Shown here: one piece after another, positions 45,308-54,531 of the stretch
Position numbering within the stretch: the first letter of the stretch is position 1
Layout of the letters: each line of letters starts with the position of its first letter
Source: Draconibacterium sp.
GTDB taxonomy: Bacteria; Bacteroidota; Bacteroidia; Bacteroidales; Prolixibacteraceae
Assembly (NCBI GenBank): GCA_011620585.1
Contig: WOYV01000015.1
Span: 1-54,810 of the forward strand
Direction of reading: 5' to 3'
Length of the DNA: 54,810 nucleotides
Translations under genes and position numbers: made by a program
Notes under the pieces: model-generated
Told to the model about the DNA's origin: nothing
The model's database searches: none
Seen by the model: only the letters and a program-made list of their open reading frames with translations

Positions 45308-46234
45308 ATGCGAGTGGAGATGGAAAATAAGAAAGCCTGGAAATTTTTTGTGTCGCTGTTGCTAACGGCGAATGTGATTTTGATACTGATGCTGCTGGGC
45401 TCGGCCCGGCCCGATGATTCAAATAAATTGGAAAAGACCGAAGTGTGGTACGAATCGGTGTATATGCCCAAAAAGGTAAGCTTTGCAGGCGAACCTATGC
45501 CGCTACATTTGTATTACGTAAAGGAAGCGCTTGAACGCGAACTGCTTTCGAATGCTTATTTTCATTCGCAAACCATCCGTTTTATAAAAATGGCCCCCCG
45601 GTTTTTCCCGGTTATAGAACCCATTTTGAAAGAACACGGAATCCCCGACGATTTTAAGTACCTGGCACTTGCCGAAAGTAATTTCGACCCGCGGGCTGTT
45701 TCTCCTGCGCGGGCAGTAGGTTTGTGGCAATTAATGCAGGGCACCGCTAAAGATTATGGCCTTGAAATCAACGACGAGGTGGACGAACGCTACCACATCG
45801 AAAAAGCCACCGACGTAGCCTGCAAATATATCAGGGATGCACATGGGAAATTCGGGAACTGGACCATGGTAGCCGCTGCCTACAACCGTGGCATGGCCGG
45901 TGTGCAGCGCGAAATCGACCGCCAGCAGGAAGAAAATTACTACGATTTGCTGATCACCACCGAAACCGCACGTTATGTGTACCGGATTGTGGCTTTGAAA
46001 CTGATTTTGGAGAACCCCGGGAAATACCATTTTTCCATTCCTGAAGATGAGAAGTATCCCGTGGTTCCAACAAAAGAAGTAGAGATTACCGGCTCGGTAG
46101 ATAACTTTGCCAAATACGCCGAAGAACACGGCCTGAGCTACAAACTCTTCAAGGATTTTAATCCCTGGTTACGCGAAAATTCCCTGACTTATTCAGGAAA
46201 GAAAAGATATTGGGTGAAAATCCCGCAGATATAG
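45308..46234 (+). CDS. Membrane-bound lytic transglycosylase, MltD/SLT type
   Basis: Cleaves peptidoglycan glycan strands, forming 1,6-anhydro ends. 308 residues; an N-terminal hydrophobic anchor (about 13-31) and an SLT domain (about 100-240). The catalytic Glu123 is in LALAESNFDPRA, with AVGLWQLMQGTAKDYGL, VDERYHIEKATDVACKYI and VAAAYNRGMAGVQ. A C-terminal segment (about 250-308) resembles a degenerate LysM-like region. ATG at 45308 or 45320 may be the start. It is the active counterpart to the dead domain encoded at 34.2 kb. Confidence 0.92.
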   Translation: MRVEMENKKAWKFFVSLLLTANVILILMLLGSARPDDSNKLEKTEVWYESVYMPKKVSFAGEPMPLHLYYVKEALERELLSNAYFHSQTIRFIKMAPRFFPVIEPILKEHGIPDDFKYLALAESNFDPRAVSPARAVGLWQLMQGTAKDYGLEINDEVDERYHIEKATDVACKYIRDAHGKFGNWTMVAAAYNRGMAGVQREIDRQQEENYYDLLITTETARYVYRIVALKLILENPGKYHFSIPEDEKYPVVPTKEVEITGSVDNFAKYAEEHGLSYKLFKDFNPWLRENSLTYSGKKRYWVKIPQI

Positions 46235-46242
46235 ATTTTACG

Positions 46243-46330
46243 GTCATTTCGATCCGTTGATAAACGGGAGAAATCTTTTCATGGAAGCTCCAGGCAACAG
46301 ATTTCTCAGTCGTACCTCCTTCGAAATGAC
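46243..46330. repeat. Imperfect palindromic (MITE-like) element before uvrA
   Basis: Outer arms GTCATTTCGA (46243-46252) and TCGAAATGAC (46321-46330) and inner arms AGAAATCT (46269-46276) and AGATTTCT (46299-46306) are perfect inverted pairs. It fills the gap between the transglycosylase and uvrA. The wording (AGATTTCTC..TCGTACCTCC..TCGAAATGAC) recalls a dispersed palindrome common in Bacteroidota genomes. It has no coding capacity. Confidence 0.65.
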
Positions 46331-46351
46331 ATCTTTTGAAATGTGATAGAA

Positions 46352-49219
46352 ATGACGACAAAGATAAAAACAGATATCGACATTGAACTGGAACTCGAAA
46401 CCGAAGACCGGATTATGGTGCACGGCGCCCGGGTGCACAATCTGAAAAATATTGATGTGGAGATTCCGCGAAACAAATTCACAGTAATTACGGGTTTAAG
46501 CGGCAGCGGTAAATCTTCGCTGGCTTTCGATACAATTTATGCCGAAGGTCAGCGGCGTTACATCGAAACATTTTCGGCGTATGCACGCTCTTTCCTCGGA
46601 AATATGGAACGCCCCGATGTGGACAAAATCACGGGTTTGAGCCCCGTGATTTCAATCGAGCAGAAGGTAACCACCCGCAACCCGCGTTCTACCGTGGGCA
46701 CGGTTACCGAGATCTATGATTTTCTGCGTCTTTTATTTGCCCGCGCCGGCGAAGCCTATTCGTACAACACCGGCGAAAAAATGGTGAAATACACCGAAGA
46801 GAAGATTATTCAGTTGATAAAGAGCGATTTCGCTGGCAAACGTATTCATATCCTTGCACCTGTGGTAAAAGGCAGGAAAGGGCATTACCGCGAACTCTTC
46901 GAGCAGATTATGCGCAAAGGTTTTCTCACCGCCCGTATTGATGGCGAACTCACCGAGCTGCGTCACAATCACCGGGTGGATCGTTATAAAAACCACTTTA
47001 TTGAGATTCTGATTGATAAACTGGTGGTGGACGAAGCCGGGACCAAACGCCTGAAAGAAAGCGTGCAAACTGCTATGAAACACGGTCACGGGGTGTTGAT
47101 GATCCTCGATCACGATACCAGCGAAGCCAAATACTACAGTCGCCTGCTGATGTGTCCAACTACCGGGATTTCGTATGCCGAGCCAGCGCCCCATAATTTT
47201 TCGTTTAACTCGCCACAGGGAGCCTGTCACACTTGCAACGGTCTTGGGAGAATTACCGAGATCGATATGGACAAAGTGATCCCCGACAAGGAGAAAAGCA
47301 TTTCGCAGGGAGCGATCGCACCGCTTGGGCCATACAAGAATTCACTCATTTTCTGGCAGATCGAAGCGCTCGGCGAGAAATACGACTTCGACCTGAAAAC
47401 CCCGGTAAAAGACATTTCCGAAGAGGGGATCAATGCAGCATTGTATGGTTCGAATGAACGCATTCAGCTAAAAAATACCCCGCTTGGAAACAGCATGAAT
47501 TACATGATGACCTACGAAGGGGTGATCAAATACATCGACAACCAGCGCGAGGAGAACAGATCAAAGACCGCACAGAAATGGGCGAACCAGTTTGTAAAAA
47601 AGATAGAATGTCCCGAATGCCACGGAATGCGTCTGAACAAGGAAGCCCTCCATTTTAAGATCGACGGGAAAAATATTTCAGAGCTTTCGCAACTCGACCT
47701 CGACGAACTCGGAAACTGGCTTGATGGGCTGGAAGAACGTGTTACCAAGCGTCAACGCCAGATCGGCGCCGAAGTGATCAAGGAAATCCGCGACCGGCTC
47801 GGTTTTATGCTGGGTGTGGGATTGAATTACCTCGCCCTCGACCGCACTGCTCAGAGTTTATCGGGCGGCGAATCGCAACGGATCCGGTTGGCCACACAAA
47901 TTGGCTCACAACTGGTAAATGTGCTCTACATCCTCGACGAACCGAGCATCGGGCTGCATCACCGCGACAACCTGAAGCTGATCCACGCACTTGAACAACT
48001 CCGCGACTCGGGAAACTCGGTGATTGTGGTGGAACACGACAAAGACACGATGATGCACGCCGATCACCTTATCGATATGGGACCACATGCCGGACGCCAT
48101 GGGGGAGAAGTGGTGGCCGCAGGAAAACCTGCCGACGTACTCAAAGCCAGGACACTGACATCGGACTACCTGAACAACCGCAAAAAAATAGAAGTCCCCG
48201 TCACACGCCGCAAAGGAAACGGGGAGGTGCTGAAAGTCAGTGGCTGCTCGGGAAACAACCTGCAAAAAGTTACACTTGAAATTCCGTTAGGTAAATTTAT
48301 TTGTGTTACCGGCGTATCGGGTAGCGGCAAATCAACGCTGATCAACGAAACGTTGCAGCCCATTCTAAGTCAGTATTTTTACAAGAGTTTGAAAGATCCG
48401 CTGCCCTATAAAAAGGTGGAAGGACTGAAACTTATCGACAAAGTGATTCGCGTCGATCAGTCGCCGATCGGGCGGACACCACGCTCAAACCCGGTTACTT
48501 ATACCAACGTATTTTCGGATATCCGCAATTTGTTTACGCAGTTGCCCGAAGCCAAGGTACGCGGGTACAAACCCGGACGTTTTTCGTTTAATGTAAAGGG
48601 CGGGCGCTGCGAAGAATGCGAAGGCGGCGGAATGAAACTCATTGAAATGAATTTTCTCCCCGATGTGTATGTTCACTGCGACAAGTGCAACGGCAAACGT
48701 TACAACCGCGAAACGCTGGAAGTGCGCTACAAGGGAAAATCGATCAGCGATGTGCTCGACATGACAATCGACCAGGGGGTGGAGTTTTTTGAAAGCATTC
48801 CGTCGATTGCAGTAAAACTAAAAACCCTGAAGGAAGTTGGATTGGGGTATATCACGCTCGGCCAGTCGTCGACTACTTTGTCGGGTGGCGAATCGCAGCG
48901 CGTAAAACTGGCTTCTGAGCTCGCCAAACGCGATACCGGACAAACACTCTACATTCTGGACGAACCCACCACCGGGCTGCATTTCGAAGATATCCGGGTA
49001 CTGCTTGATGTGCTGAACAAACTGGTGGACAAGGGAAACACCGTAATTGTGATCGAACATAATCTTGACGTGATTAAGGTAGCCGACCACATTATCGACC
49101 TTGGTCCTGAAGGCGGGAAACACGGTGGCCGAATTCTCTGTACCGGAACACCCGAAGAAGTGGCGTTAAATAAAAAATCGTACACCGCGAAGTTTCTAAA
49201 AGAGGAGTTGGGGGTATAA
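46352..49219 (+). CDS. uvrA: Excinuclease ABC subunit A
   Basis: Damage-recognition ATPase of nucleotide excision repair. 955 residues from the ATG at 46352; a GTG at 46343 would add three. First ATPase: Walker [10 protein letters not shown] (48-56), a zinc site with CHTCNGLGR and [10 protein letters not shown], signature LSGGESQR, Walker [12 protein letters not shown]. Second ATPase: Walker [10 protein letters not shown], the other zinc finger CEECEGGG...CDKCNGKR, signature [19 protein letters not shown]. The UvrB-interacting segment is present. It stands alone as usual. uvrB and uvrC are outside the window. Confidence 0.98.
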   Translation: MTTKIKTDIDIELELETEDRIMVHGARVHNLKNIDVEIPRNKFTVITGLSGSGKSSLAFDTIYAEGQRRYIETFSAYARSFLGNMERPDVDKITGLSPVISIEQKVTTRNPRSTVGTVTEIYDFLRLLFARAGEAYSYNTGEKMVKYTEEKIIQLIKSDFAGKRIHILAPVVKGRKGHYRELFEQIMRKGFLTARIDGELTELRHNHRVDRYKNHFIEILIDKLVVDEAGTKRLKESVQTAMKHGHGVLMILDHDTSEAKYYSRLLMCPTTGISYAEPAPHNFSFNSPQGACHTCNGLGRITEIDMDKVIPDKEKSISQGAIAPLGPYKNSLIFWQIEALGEKYDFDLKTPVKDISEEGINAALYGSNERIQLKNTPLGNSMNYMMTYEGVIKYIDNQREENRSKTAQKWANQFVKKIECPECHGMRLNKEALHFKIDGKNISELSQLDLDELGNWLDGLEERVTKRQRQIGAEVIKEIRDRLGFMLGVGLNYLALDRTAQSLSGGESQRIRLATQIGSQLVNVLYILDEPSIGLHHRDNLKLIHALEQLRDSGNSVIVVEHDKDTMMHADHLIDMGPHAGRHGGEVVAAGKPADVLKARTLTSDYLNNRKKIEVPVTRRKGNGEVLKVSGCSGNNLQKVTLEIPLGKFICVTGVSGSGKSTLINETLQPILSQYFYKSLKDPLPYKKVEGLKLIDKVIRVDQSPIGRTPRSNPVTYTNVFSDIRNLFTQLPEAKVRGYKPGRFSFNVKGGRCEECEGGGMKLIEMNFLPDVYVHCDKCNGKRYNRETLEVRYKGKSISDVLDMTIDQGVEFFESIPSIAVKLKTLKEVGLGYITLGQSSTTLSGGESQRVKLASELAKRDTGQTLYILDEPTTGLHFEDIRVLLDVLNKLVDKGNTVIVIEHNLDVIKVADHIIDLGPEGGKHGGRILCTGTPEEVALNKKSYTAKFLKEELGV

Positions 49220-49279
49220 TTTCAAGCAAGGAGCTGCAGGCCACGAGTTGTTAGCTTAAATATTTAAAACAGATTCGAA

Positions 49280-50080
49280 ATGACAGAAAAATCATGCATA
49301 GAAAATATACGAAACAAATCAGGGTTCATCTGCGATATGGATGGAGTAATTTATCATGGAAACAAAATTCTTGATGGCGTAAAAGAGTTTGTATCGTGGC
49401 TTAAAGATGAAAACAAAAAATTCGTTTTTCTAACCAATTCCAGTGAACGGACCATTAAAGAGTTACAGGGGAAATTATCGCGAATGGGATTGGATGTAGG
49501 CCCCGAGCATTTTTATACAAGTGCACTGGCGACCGCTGCTTTTCTTCAAAGCCAGAAACCCTACGGCAGCGCCTATATTATTGGGGAAGCCGGGCTTATC
49601 AATGCACTTTATAATGCCGGATACACAAGCAATAACATCGACCCGGATTACGTGGTAATGGGTGAAGCGCGATCGTACAGTTATGAAGTGATTGAAAAAG
49701 CTGTAAATCTGGTTATCAGGGGAGCCCGGCTTATAGGAACAAATCCGGATTTGAGCGGACCGATTGAAGATGGGATAGCCCCGGCAACCAAGGCTCTTAT
49801 TTCGCCCATTGAACTAGCTACCGGCAAGCAAGCTTACTTTGTAGGCAAACCAAATCCCTTAATGATGCGAATTGCACTGAAAAGACTAGGTGTTCAGAGA
49901 GAAGACACCATCATTATCGGAGATAGAATGGATACAGACGTTGTAGCCGGTATTGAAGCCGAAATAGATACTTGCCTGGTTTTATCAGGTATCTCTACAA
50001 AACAAACTATCCAGGAATTTGCGTATCGTCCGCATTACGTTTTACAGGGCGTTAACGAGATTGTGAAGGATTTTCAATAA
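49280..50080 (+). CDS. HAD-IIA hydrolase, NagD/AraL-like phosphatase
   Basis: Small-molecule phosphatase of HAD subclass IIA, 266 residues. Motif I DMDGV (19-23, nucleophile Asp19), motif II TNSS, a C2-type cap about 75-190 with TNPDLSGPIEDGIAPATKAL, the motif III Lys in VGKPNPLMM, and motif IV GDRMDTDVVAG. Family members act on nucleotides, phosphoglycolate or sugar phosphates; the substrate here is not determined. It follows uvrA by 60 bp but is not a usual partner. Confidence 0.92.
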   Translation: MTEKSCIENIRNKSGFICDMDGVIYHGNKILDGVKEFVSWLKDENKKFVFLTNSSERTIKELQGKLSRMGLDVGPEHFYTSALATAAFLQSQKPYGSAYIIGEAGLINALYNAGYTSNNIDPDYVVMGEARSYSYEVIEKAVNLVIRGARLIGTNPDLSGPIEDGIAPATKALISPIELATGKQAYFVGKPNPLMMRIALKRLGVQREDTIIIGDRMDTDVVAGIEAEIDTCLVLSGISTKQTIQEFAYRPHYVLQGVNEIVKDFQ

Positions 50081-50300
50081 GGATAATGTCATGAGAGAAT
50101 CAGGGTTTGAATTCTGTGCAACCCCTATGTCGTTCGAAGACAAACATCAGGTCATTAAAAGCAGATAAATTCATATAAATTAAAAATGAACGGTTGATTA
50201 CAGGCAGGTTCTTGAAAGAAACGGCAGAGCACCAATTGCCCAAAAACTATAAAATTTAGGTGAAACTCCCCTTTACCTACTCGATTTCTTGTCGGTCGGA

Positions 50301-51977
50301 TTAGTTTTTCCATACAGGAATTTTAATGTAACTGTCATTATGCCATTTTATTTGTAATGGTTCTCCTGCGTCTTGTATTGTTTCTTCTGATACAGGTTTT
50401 CCCGAACCGTAATTGATTATTTCAAAAGGATGCTTGTTGATGTTGAGTAATATAACCAGTCGGCTACCTTTATTAATTTTCTTGCTCACAAAACGCGTGT
50501 TGTCAAAAGGAATACTTTCCTTTTTGTTTGGTTGCAGTAGTTGCCGTTTAGAATTGTCTTTTGCAAAACTTGCCCTGCCAACATATCTTATGAGAAAAAA
50601 ATAGCTTCCGTCTGGCATTAATTCATATAAGGCTAACGAAACATCCATATCTTTTTTATTGATAGTCGCCCAAAGATTGCCTGTAAATGAACCATTAATA
50701 GTGAACTCCTTTTGAAATGGTTCTGTGGTAAAAACCAACCCATTGCTTGCGTCTAATGTGTCAAAAATAATTTCCGGCGTGTAATAATTATTTTGGGTTT
50801 CTCTATCCTTAAAATCTACGATTTGTTTTTCAAATCTTTTCTTTTTTGGCTTTTTAGCAATCAGCAATTTAGTATCCAAATAGAAGGTCAATGTATCATT
50901 GTTGATTATTTGCAAATTAGGTGCGTGTCGCCATTCATTCGTCCCCATAACTTGATAATTAACTTTATCCTTAAGCAATTCAGGTTTTGGGTTGCCTTTT
51001 AAAATAAAGTCGAGCCAATCATAAGCTAATTTCTCCATACTGATATTGGCAACACTATCAATTTCATAACCCATCAGGTTTTTTGCAGGTCTGCGTTGTC
51101 CGCCAAAATGGTCGTAAGGACCAATTACAAAATAATGATTTGCATTTTTGTTGTATTTGTTATGCAATTTAAAATATTGAATAGCCCCGATTTGCGAACC
51201 ATCATAATAACCTGTTGTGGTCAAAACAGGAATATTGATTTTTGCGAATTCGGAAGGTGTCGGCACCATTGATTGCCAATAACTGTCATAAGCTGGATGA
51301 GATAACCAATTTTGAAAGATTGGATTTGGAATACCTGCTAAACTATCAAGTTTGTTGTATGCCGTTCCTTTATTGAAAAAATCAAAGGGCAAACTTCTTG
51401 GTAAAAGTTTATTTTTATAAATATTGTCGTTGCTCCAACTTAAAATGTGTGATAACGGGACGTTATTTTCCATTGGGAAATCGTAACCTGGCATTACAGC
51501 CACTTGTGGTACAATAGTTTTTAATGCAGGATGAATATTTTTTACCGTTGCCCATTGTGAATATCCTGTATAACTGCCACTATACATTCCTACACTTCCG
51601 TTACACCATTTCTGTTTACTTATCCACTTAATAATGTCGTAAATATCTGTTCCTTCGTTTTCAAAAGGTTTGTAGTTTTTTAAGTCGGTTTTAATGCCAC
51701 GAGCATAGGCTACAATGCCTACATAATCTCTGTCAGCCGATTTCTTTGCAAATATTGCATCGCTTGCATCCTGATAATAGGTAGTGTAAAATAGAATTGC
51801 AGGCAGTGGACTTGTATTTGTTTTTTTTCGGACTATTATAGCCGAAATGTCAACACCACTTTTTGTTGGGATTAGCACACTATCCTGAATGATATAAATG
51901 CTATCATTTTGAGATTGCTGTTGAGCAAATGTTGTTGAGTAAATTGTCAGAATAAAAACTGTCAGTAAAAATCTCAT
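50301..51977 (-). CDS. CocE/NonD-family hydrolase (S15-type), secreted
   Basis: 558 residues. Signal peptide ending near TTFAQQ; alpha/beta hydrolase with Ser135 (GMYSGSYTGYSQW), Asp259 (TTGYYDG) and His290 (GPYDHFGG); and a C-terminal jelly-roll (about 385-558) with TINGSFTGNLWATINKKDMD, as in cocaine esterase, X-Pro dipeptidyl peptidase and cephalosporin acylases. Substrate unknown; an ester, amide or Xaa-Pro peptide are all possible. It is clearly richer in A and T than the genes to its left and starts the AT-rich block, which suggests transfer. Confidence 0.9.
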   Translation of the reverse strand: MRFLLTVFILTIYSTTFAQQQSQNDSIYIIQDSVLIPTKSGVDISAIIVRKKTNTSPLPAILFYTTYYQDASDAIFAKKSADRDYVGIVAYARGIKTDLKNYKPFENEGTDIYDIIKWISKQKWCNGSVGMYSGSYTGYSQWATVKNIHPALKTIVPQVAVMPGYDFPMENNVPLSHILSWSNDNIYKNKLLPRSLPFDFFNKGTAYNKLDSLAGIPNPIFQNWLSHPAYDSYWQSMVPTPSEFAKINIPVLTTTGYYDGSQIGAIQYFKLHNKYNKNANHYFVIGPYDHFGGQRRPAKNLMGYEIDSVANISMEKLAYDWLDFILKGNPKPELLKDKVNYQVMGTNEWRHAPNLQIINNDTLTFYLDTKLLIAKKPKKKRFEKQIVDFKDRETQNNYYTPEIIFDTLDASNGLVFTTEPFQKEFTINGSFTGNLWATINKKDMDVSLALYELMPDGSYFFLIRYVGRASFAKDNSKRQLLQPNKKESIPFDNTRFVSKKINKGSRLVILLNINKHPFEIINYGSGKPVSEETIQDAGEPLQIKWHNDSYIKIPVWKN

Positions 51978-52142
51978 AATTTATTGTAGTTTGTTATTTG
52001 TTGTGTCGTCTGTTAGTCCGTTACGTTTGCCGCTAACGGCAGTCTGTCTAAAAAGTAAAATTAAGCCATTGAGATTTCAATATTTTATTCTTCGTAAAGT
52101 CAGCCGCCCAAATCATTCTTTTACACTATTAGGTTTTTCGAC
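51978..52142. other. Non-coding AT-rich gap left of the restriction-modification cassette
   Basis: Holds the upstream region of the CocE-type gene and a small palindromic piece GCCGCTAACGGC (52029-52040 region). No gene is supported. Confidence 0.4.
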
Positions 52143-52201
52143 AGTCTGACGGTCACTTGTAAGTTATGGTTGTGGATTTCCAACAGAAATCCTGTCAGAC
52201 C
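52143..52201. repeat. Left palindromic repeat flanking the methyltransferase/nuclease pair
   Basis: Contains GGATTTC (52174-52180), a 5-nt loop and GAAATCC (52186-52192), continuing as GAAATCCTGTCAGACC. An outer arm AGTCTGAC (52143-52150) pairs with GTCAGAC near 52194. A second copy with the same 23 fixed positions in the same orientation lies at 54394-54421, so the two bracket the cassette. Confidence 0.75.
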
Positions 52202-52216
52202 ACTACAAAGTTTATT

Positions 52217-52244
52217 AAGTGTAACATGCTTAAAACATGCACTT
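52217..52244. promoter_or_regulatory. Inverted repeat upstream of the methyltransferase promoter
   Basis: AAGTG and CACTT at the ends enclose two ACATGC copies (AAGTGTAACATGC..ACATGCACTT). The word GTGTAA(G)CATG recurs in the tandem repeats next to the start codon, so this may be a second binding site for the same regulator. Confidence 0.4.
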
Positions 52245-52312
52245 TCCGCCCAATGATTTATACACTTTGATGTACACCGTGTTTTTTCTTTCAAATTTAA
52301 TCTTTTTTTGCT

Positions 52313-52351
52313 TAGTTTTGTTGTGTAAGCATGTGTAAGGTTGTTTAAGGA
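52313..52351 (+). promoter_or_regulatory. Promoter box and three 10-bp tandem repeats before the methyltransferase
   Basis: TAGTTTTG (52313-52320) matches TAnnTTTG exactly. It is followed at once by three abutting 10-bp units: TGTGTAAGCA (52322-52331), TGTGTAAGGT (52332-52341) and TGTTTAAGGA (52342-52351), ending one base before the ATG at 52353. The unit length equals about one helical turn, and the expected transcript start lies inside the first unit. This is where an autorepressor would bind. The last unit also supplies the AAGG of the ribosome site. Confidence 0.6.
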
Positions 52352-52352
52352 T

Positions 52353-53423
52353 ATGGAAAATTATTTGTCTGTTAGTCAAGCTGCTGAGATTTTAAAAATA
52401 AGTCCAGAAACCCTGAGAAGATGGGATAATAATGGAAAATTTAAAAGTTTTAGGCATCCTATTAACAATTACCGGGTTTACTCCGAAGAACAAGTTGTAA
52501 ATCTTATACAAGATATGCAATTAGAAATTCAATATCGGACAAAAAATCAAGTTGTCGAAACCATTAATCCATACTTTAAAACCGAATTTGGAAAATTATT
52601 TAACTACGATGCGATTAAGTATTTAAAGCAGCTTGAATCTAATTCTATTGATTTAATTTTTGCTGACCCTCCCTATAATATTAAAAAAGCAGAATGGGAT
52701 ACGTTTTCGAGTCAGAAAGAGTACGTTGATTGGAGCATGGAATGGATTGCAGAGGCTCATAGAGTTTTGACCAAGAAAGGCTCATTATATGTATGTGGTT
52801 TTTCTGAAATTTTAGCTGATATTAAGTGGGCAGCGGCACATTTGTTTAAAGGCTGCAAATGGCTTGTTTGGTTTTATCGTAATAAAGCAAATCTCGGTAG
52901 TGATTGGGGACGTTCTCATGAGAGTATTTTGCACTTTAGAAAGTCTAAAGACTATATTTTTAATATTGACGAAGTTAGAATTCCCTATAATGAACATACC
53001 TTAAAATATCCTAAGAGAACACAGGCTGAAACTTCACAATATTCGAATGGAAATAAGTACGAATATGTTTGGGAACCAAACCCTCTTGGTGCAAAACCCA
53101 AAGATGTTTTTGAAATACCAACTATTTCAAATGGAGCATGGGAGAAATTTCCACATTTGACACAAAAACCAGTTGAATTATTAAGAAAAATTATTTTATC
53201 ATCATCGAATCAGGATAGTATTATCTTAGACCCTTTTGGTGGTTCTGGCACAACCTATGCCGTTGCTGAAGCCTACAAGCGGAAGTGGCTTGGAACCGAA
53301 TTAAGCTTTGAATATTGTGATATTATCAAAAATCGATTATCAGACGAAGAGCATATTTTGAGAATTGCGTCTGCAAAAGATGAACATGATTCCACTAAAA
53401 GGCGAAAAAAACTAAGAGGTTAA
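52353..53423 (+). CDS. HTH-fused DNA methyltransferase (beta-class, N6-adenine or N4-cytosine)
   Basis: 356 residues from the ATG at 52353. Residues 1-60 form a MerR/excisionase-like winged HTH (LSVSQAAEILKISPETLRRW, then a wing with YRVYSEEQV). The rest is an amino-methyltransferase with catalytic motif IV DPPYN (105-109) preceding the SAM-binding motif DPFGGSGTT (from 293), the beta-class order. The target-recognition region lies about 165-260. The HTH probably lets the enzyme control its own promoter, as M.SsoII-type proteins do. It ends inside the convergent candidate nuclease gene (12-bp overlap). AT-rich, so probably acquired. Confidence 0.88.
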   Translation: MENYLSVSQAAEILKISPETLRRWDNNGKFKSFRHPINNYRVYSEEQVVNLIQDMQLEIQYRTKNQVVETINPYFKTEFGKLFNYDAIKYLKQLESNSIDLIFADPPYNIKKAEWDTFSSQKEYVDWSMEWIAEAHRVLTKKGSLYVCGFSEILADIKWAAAHLFKGCKWLVWFYRNKANLGSDWGRSHESILHFRKSKDYIFNIDEVRIPYNEHTLKYPKRTQAETSQYSNGNKYEYVWEPNPLGAKPKDVFEIPTISNGAWEKFPHLTQKPVELLRKIILSSSNQDSIILDPFGGSGTTYAVAEAYKRKWLGTELSFEYCDIIKNRLSDEEHILRIASAKDEHDSTKRRKKLRG

Positions 53424-54299
53424 TAATTTGCTTAAATCAGTGGTAATTAACTCTGAGAATCGTTTCATGTAATCAGAATATGGTTTTTTGATAGCATTTG
53501 GAGGCGGGTCTAAATAGTAAACTCCTTCTAATTCTGTTAAGAATTTCGAATAGACCATAAATAAACCGGAAACAAGAGTGAAACTGATATTATCTGATTC
53601 TTTTCTTTGTACATCGTTTAAGAATATTCCAATTACTTTTTGGGGGTGTTCTACAAATCTTTCAAGTAGGATTTTGTCAATGAACATTTTTCCCATTCTA
53701 TCTTTTGAAGTTGTTTTTACAGAAACGACTACTTCATTTTCATCAAGTGAAGTCGATGATGATTTAACCGTTTTATAAGGTGAAATAATTAAATCGTTTT
53801 CACATTTGTAGGTTTTAGTTCTCTCGTCTGTTTCAAACGGGATTTGTAAAACAATTTTCTTATTTGCAATTCCAATTTCTGTGAAAATAACTTTTACTAA
53901 TTCTTCAAATCTGTTTCCAACATGTTTTCTTGCACTATTGGGATTAACCAATAAATCTAAGCCTGCTCCAATAGATTGCTGTATTGTATAAATGGTTTTA
54001 TCTATGATATCTTTGTTTGAATCAGCAATTTCCGACTTTGTTCTGATTTTGGTAAAAATACTTTGGAGTTCATTAAAATGTGAGATAAAACTGTCAGGAT
54101 TAGCTATAAATAACTCTTTGTTTATTGGTCTAATATATTTTGTTGTACCGGCAATCTGACTGGAATAAATTATATAACTGTTTTTCTCTTCTGAACTACT
54201 TATTACATTGGGGAGATAGTTAAGGACTCGTTGAGTTATCTCTCCAAATCCAGCAATATTTCTTTTAACTTTTTGTAAATCTTTATCTAATGGAATCAT
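53412..54299 (-). CDS. Candidate restriction endonuclease, PD-(D/E)xK-like
   Basis: 295 residues, convergent with and overlapping the methyltransferase tail by 12 bp. I do not recognise a named family. A helical N-terminal half (about 1-120) is followed by a nuclease-like core: Glu132/133 in GNRFEELVKVIF, Asp169 in CENDLIIS, and EVVVSVKTT (Glu189, Lys195), giving E...D...xVK in the order of PD-(D/E)xK enzymes. The residue two before the Lys is Ser, so the acidic third residue may come from Glu189. Position, AT-rich composition and pairing with a methyltransferase point to a type II enzyme. No signal peptide or membrane helix. Confidence 0.65.
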   Translation of the reverse strand: MIPLDKDLQKVKRNIAGFGEITQRVLNYLPNVISSSEEKNSYIIYSSQIAGTTKYIRPINKELFIANPDSFISHFNELQSIFTKIRTKSEIADSNKDIIDKTIYTIQQSIGAGLDLLVNPNSARKHVGNRFEELVKVIFTEIGIANKKIVLQIPFETDERTKTYKCENDLIISPYKTVKSSSTSLDENEVVVSVKTTSKDRMGKMFIDKILLERFVEHPQKVIGIFLNDVQRKESDNISFTLVSGLFMVYSKFLTELEGVYYLDPPPNAIKKPYSDYMKRFSELITTDLSKLLTS

Positions 54300-54393
54300 G
54301 TTTTCAAAGATAATCTTTTCTTATAAGTTTTAATTTTTGCCCCGTTTTTCTTTTTTCAACATGGTGTACAACGGTTTGTGCAAGTGGAGTGCG

Positions 54394-54458
54394 GGATTTC
54401 GAAGAGAAATCCTGTCAGACCCGCAGAAAAGTGGGCACAAGGTCTGACTTGTCAGACC
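54394..54458. repeat. Right palindromic repeat flanking the cassette
   Basis: GGATTTC (54394-54400), 5-nt loop, GAAATCCTGTCAGACC (54406-54421), the same as the copy at 52174-52201. It is followed by a near-perfect hairpin GGTCTGAC-TT-GTCAGACC (54441-54458) built from the same word. Confidence 0.75.
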
Positions 54459-54531
54459 GCTAAACCCCCGCCTGTCATATTTCAAATTATTGTGGTTGTA
54501 AAAAACCACGAATAAAACCAAAACTGCGAGA

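Noticed and set aside
46343-46351. GTG at 46343 as the uvrA start
   Set aside because: The ATG three codons later is a better codon and loses nothing conserved; not excluded, just less likely.
51978-52142. Integron-type attC site near GCCGCTAACGGC
   Set aside because: The core-site consensus (RYYYAAC / GTTRRRY) is not met and no integrase or cassette array is seen.
54330-54521. 63-residue minus-strand frame over the right palindromic repeat
   Set aside because: Runs through hairpin repeats with no start site or domain; non-coding repeat DNA is the simpler reading.
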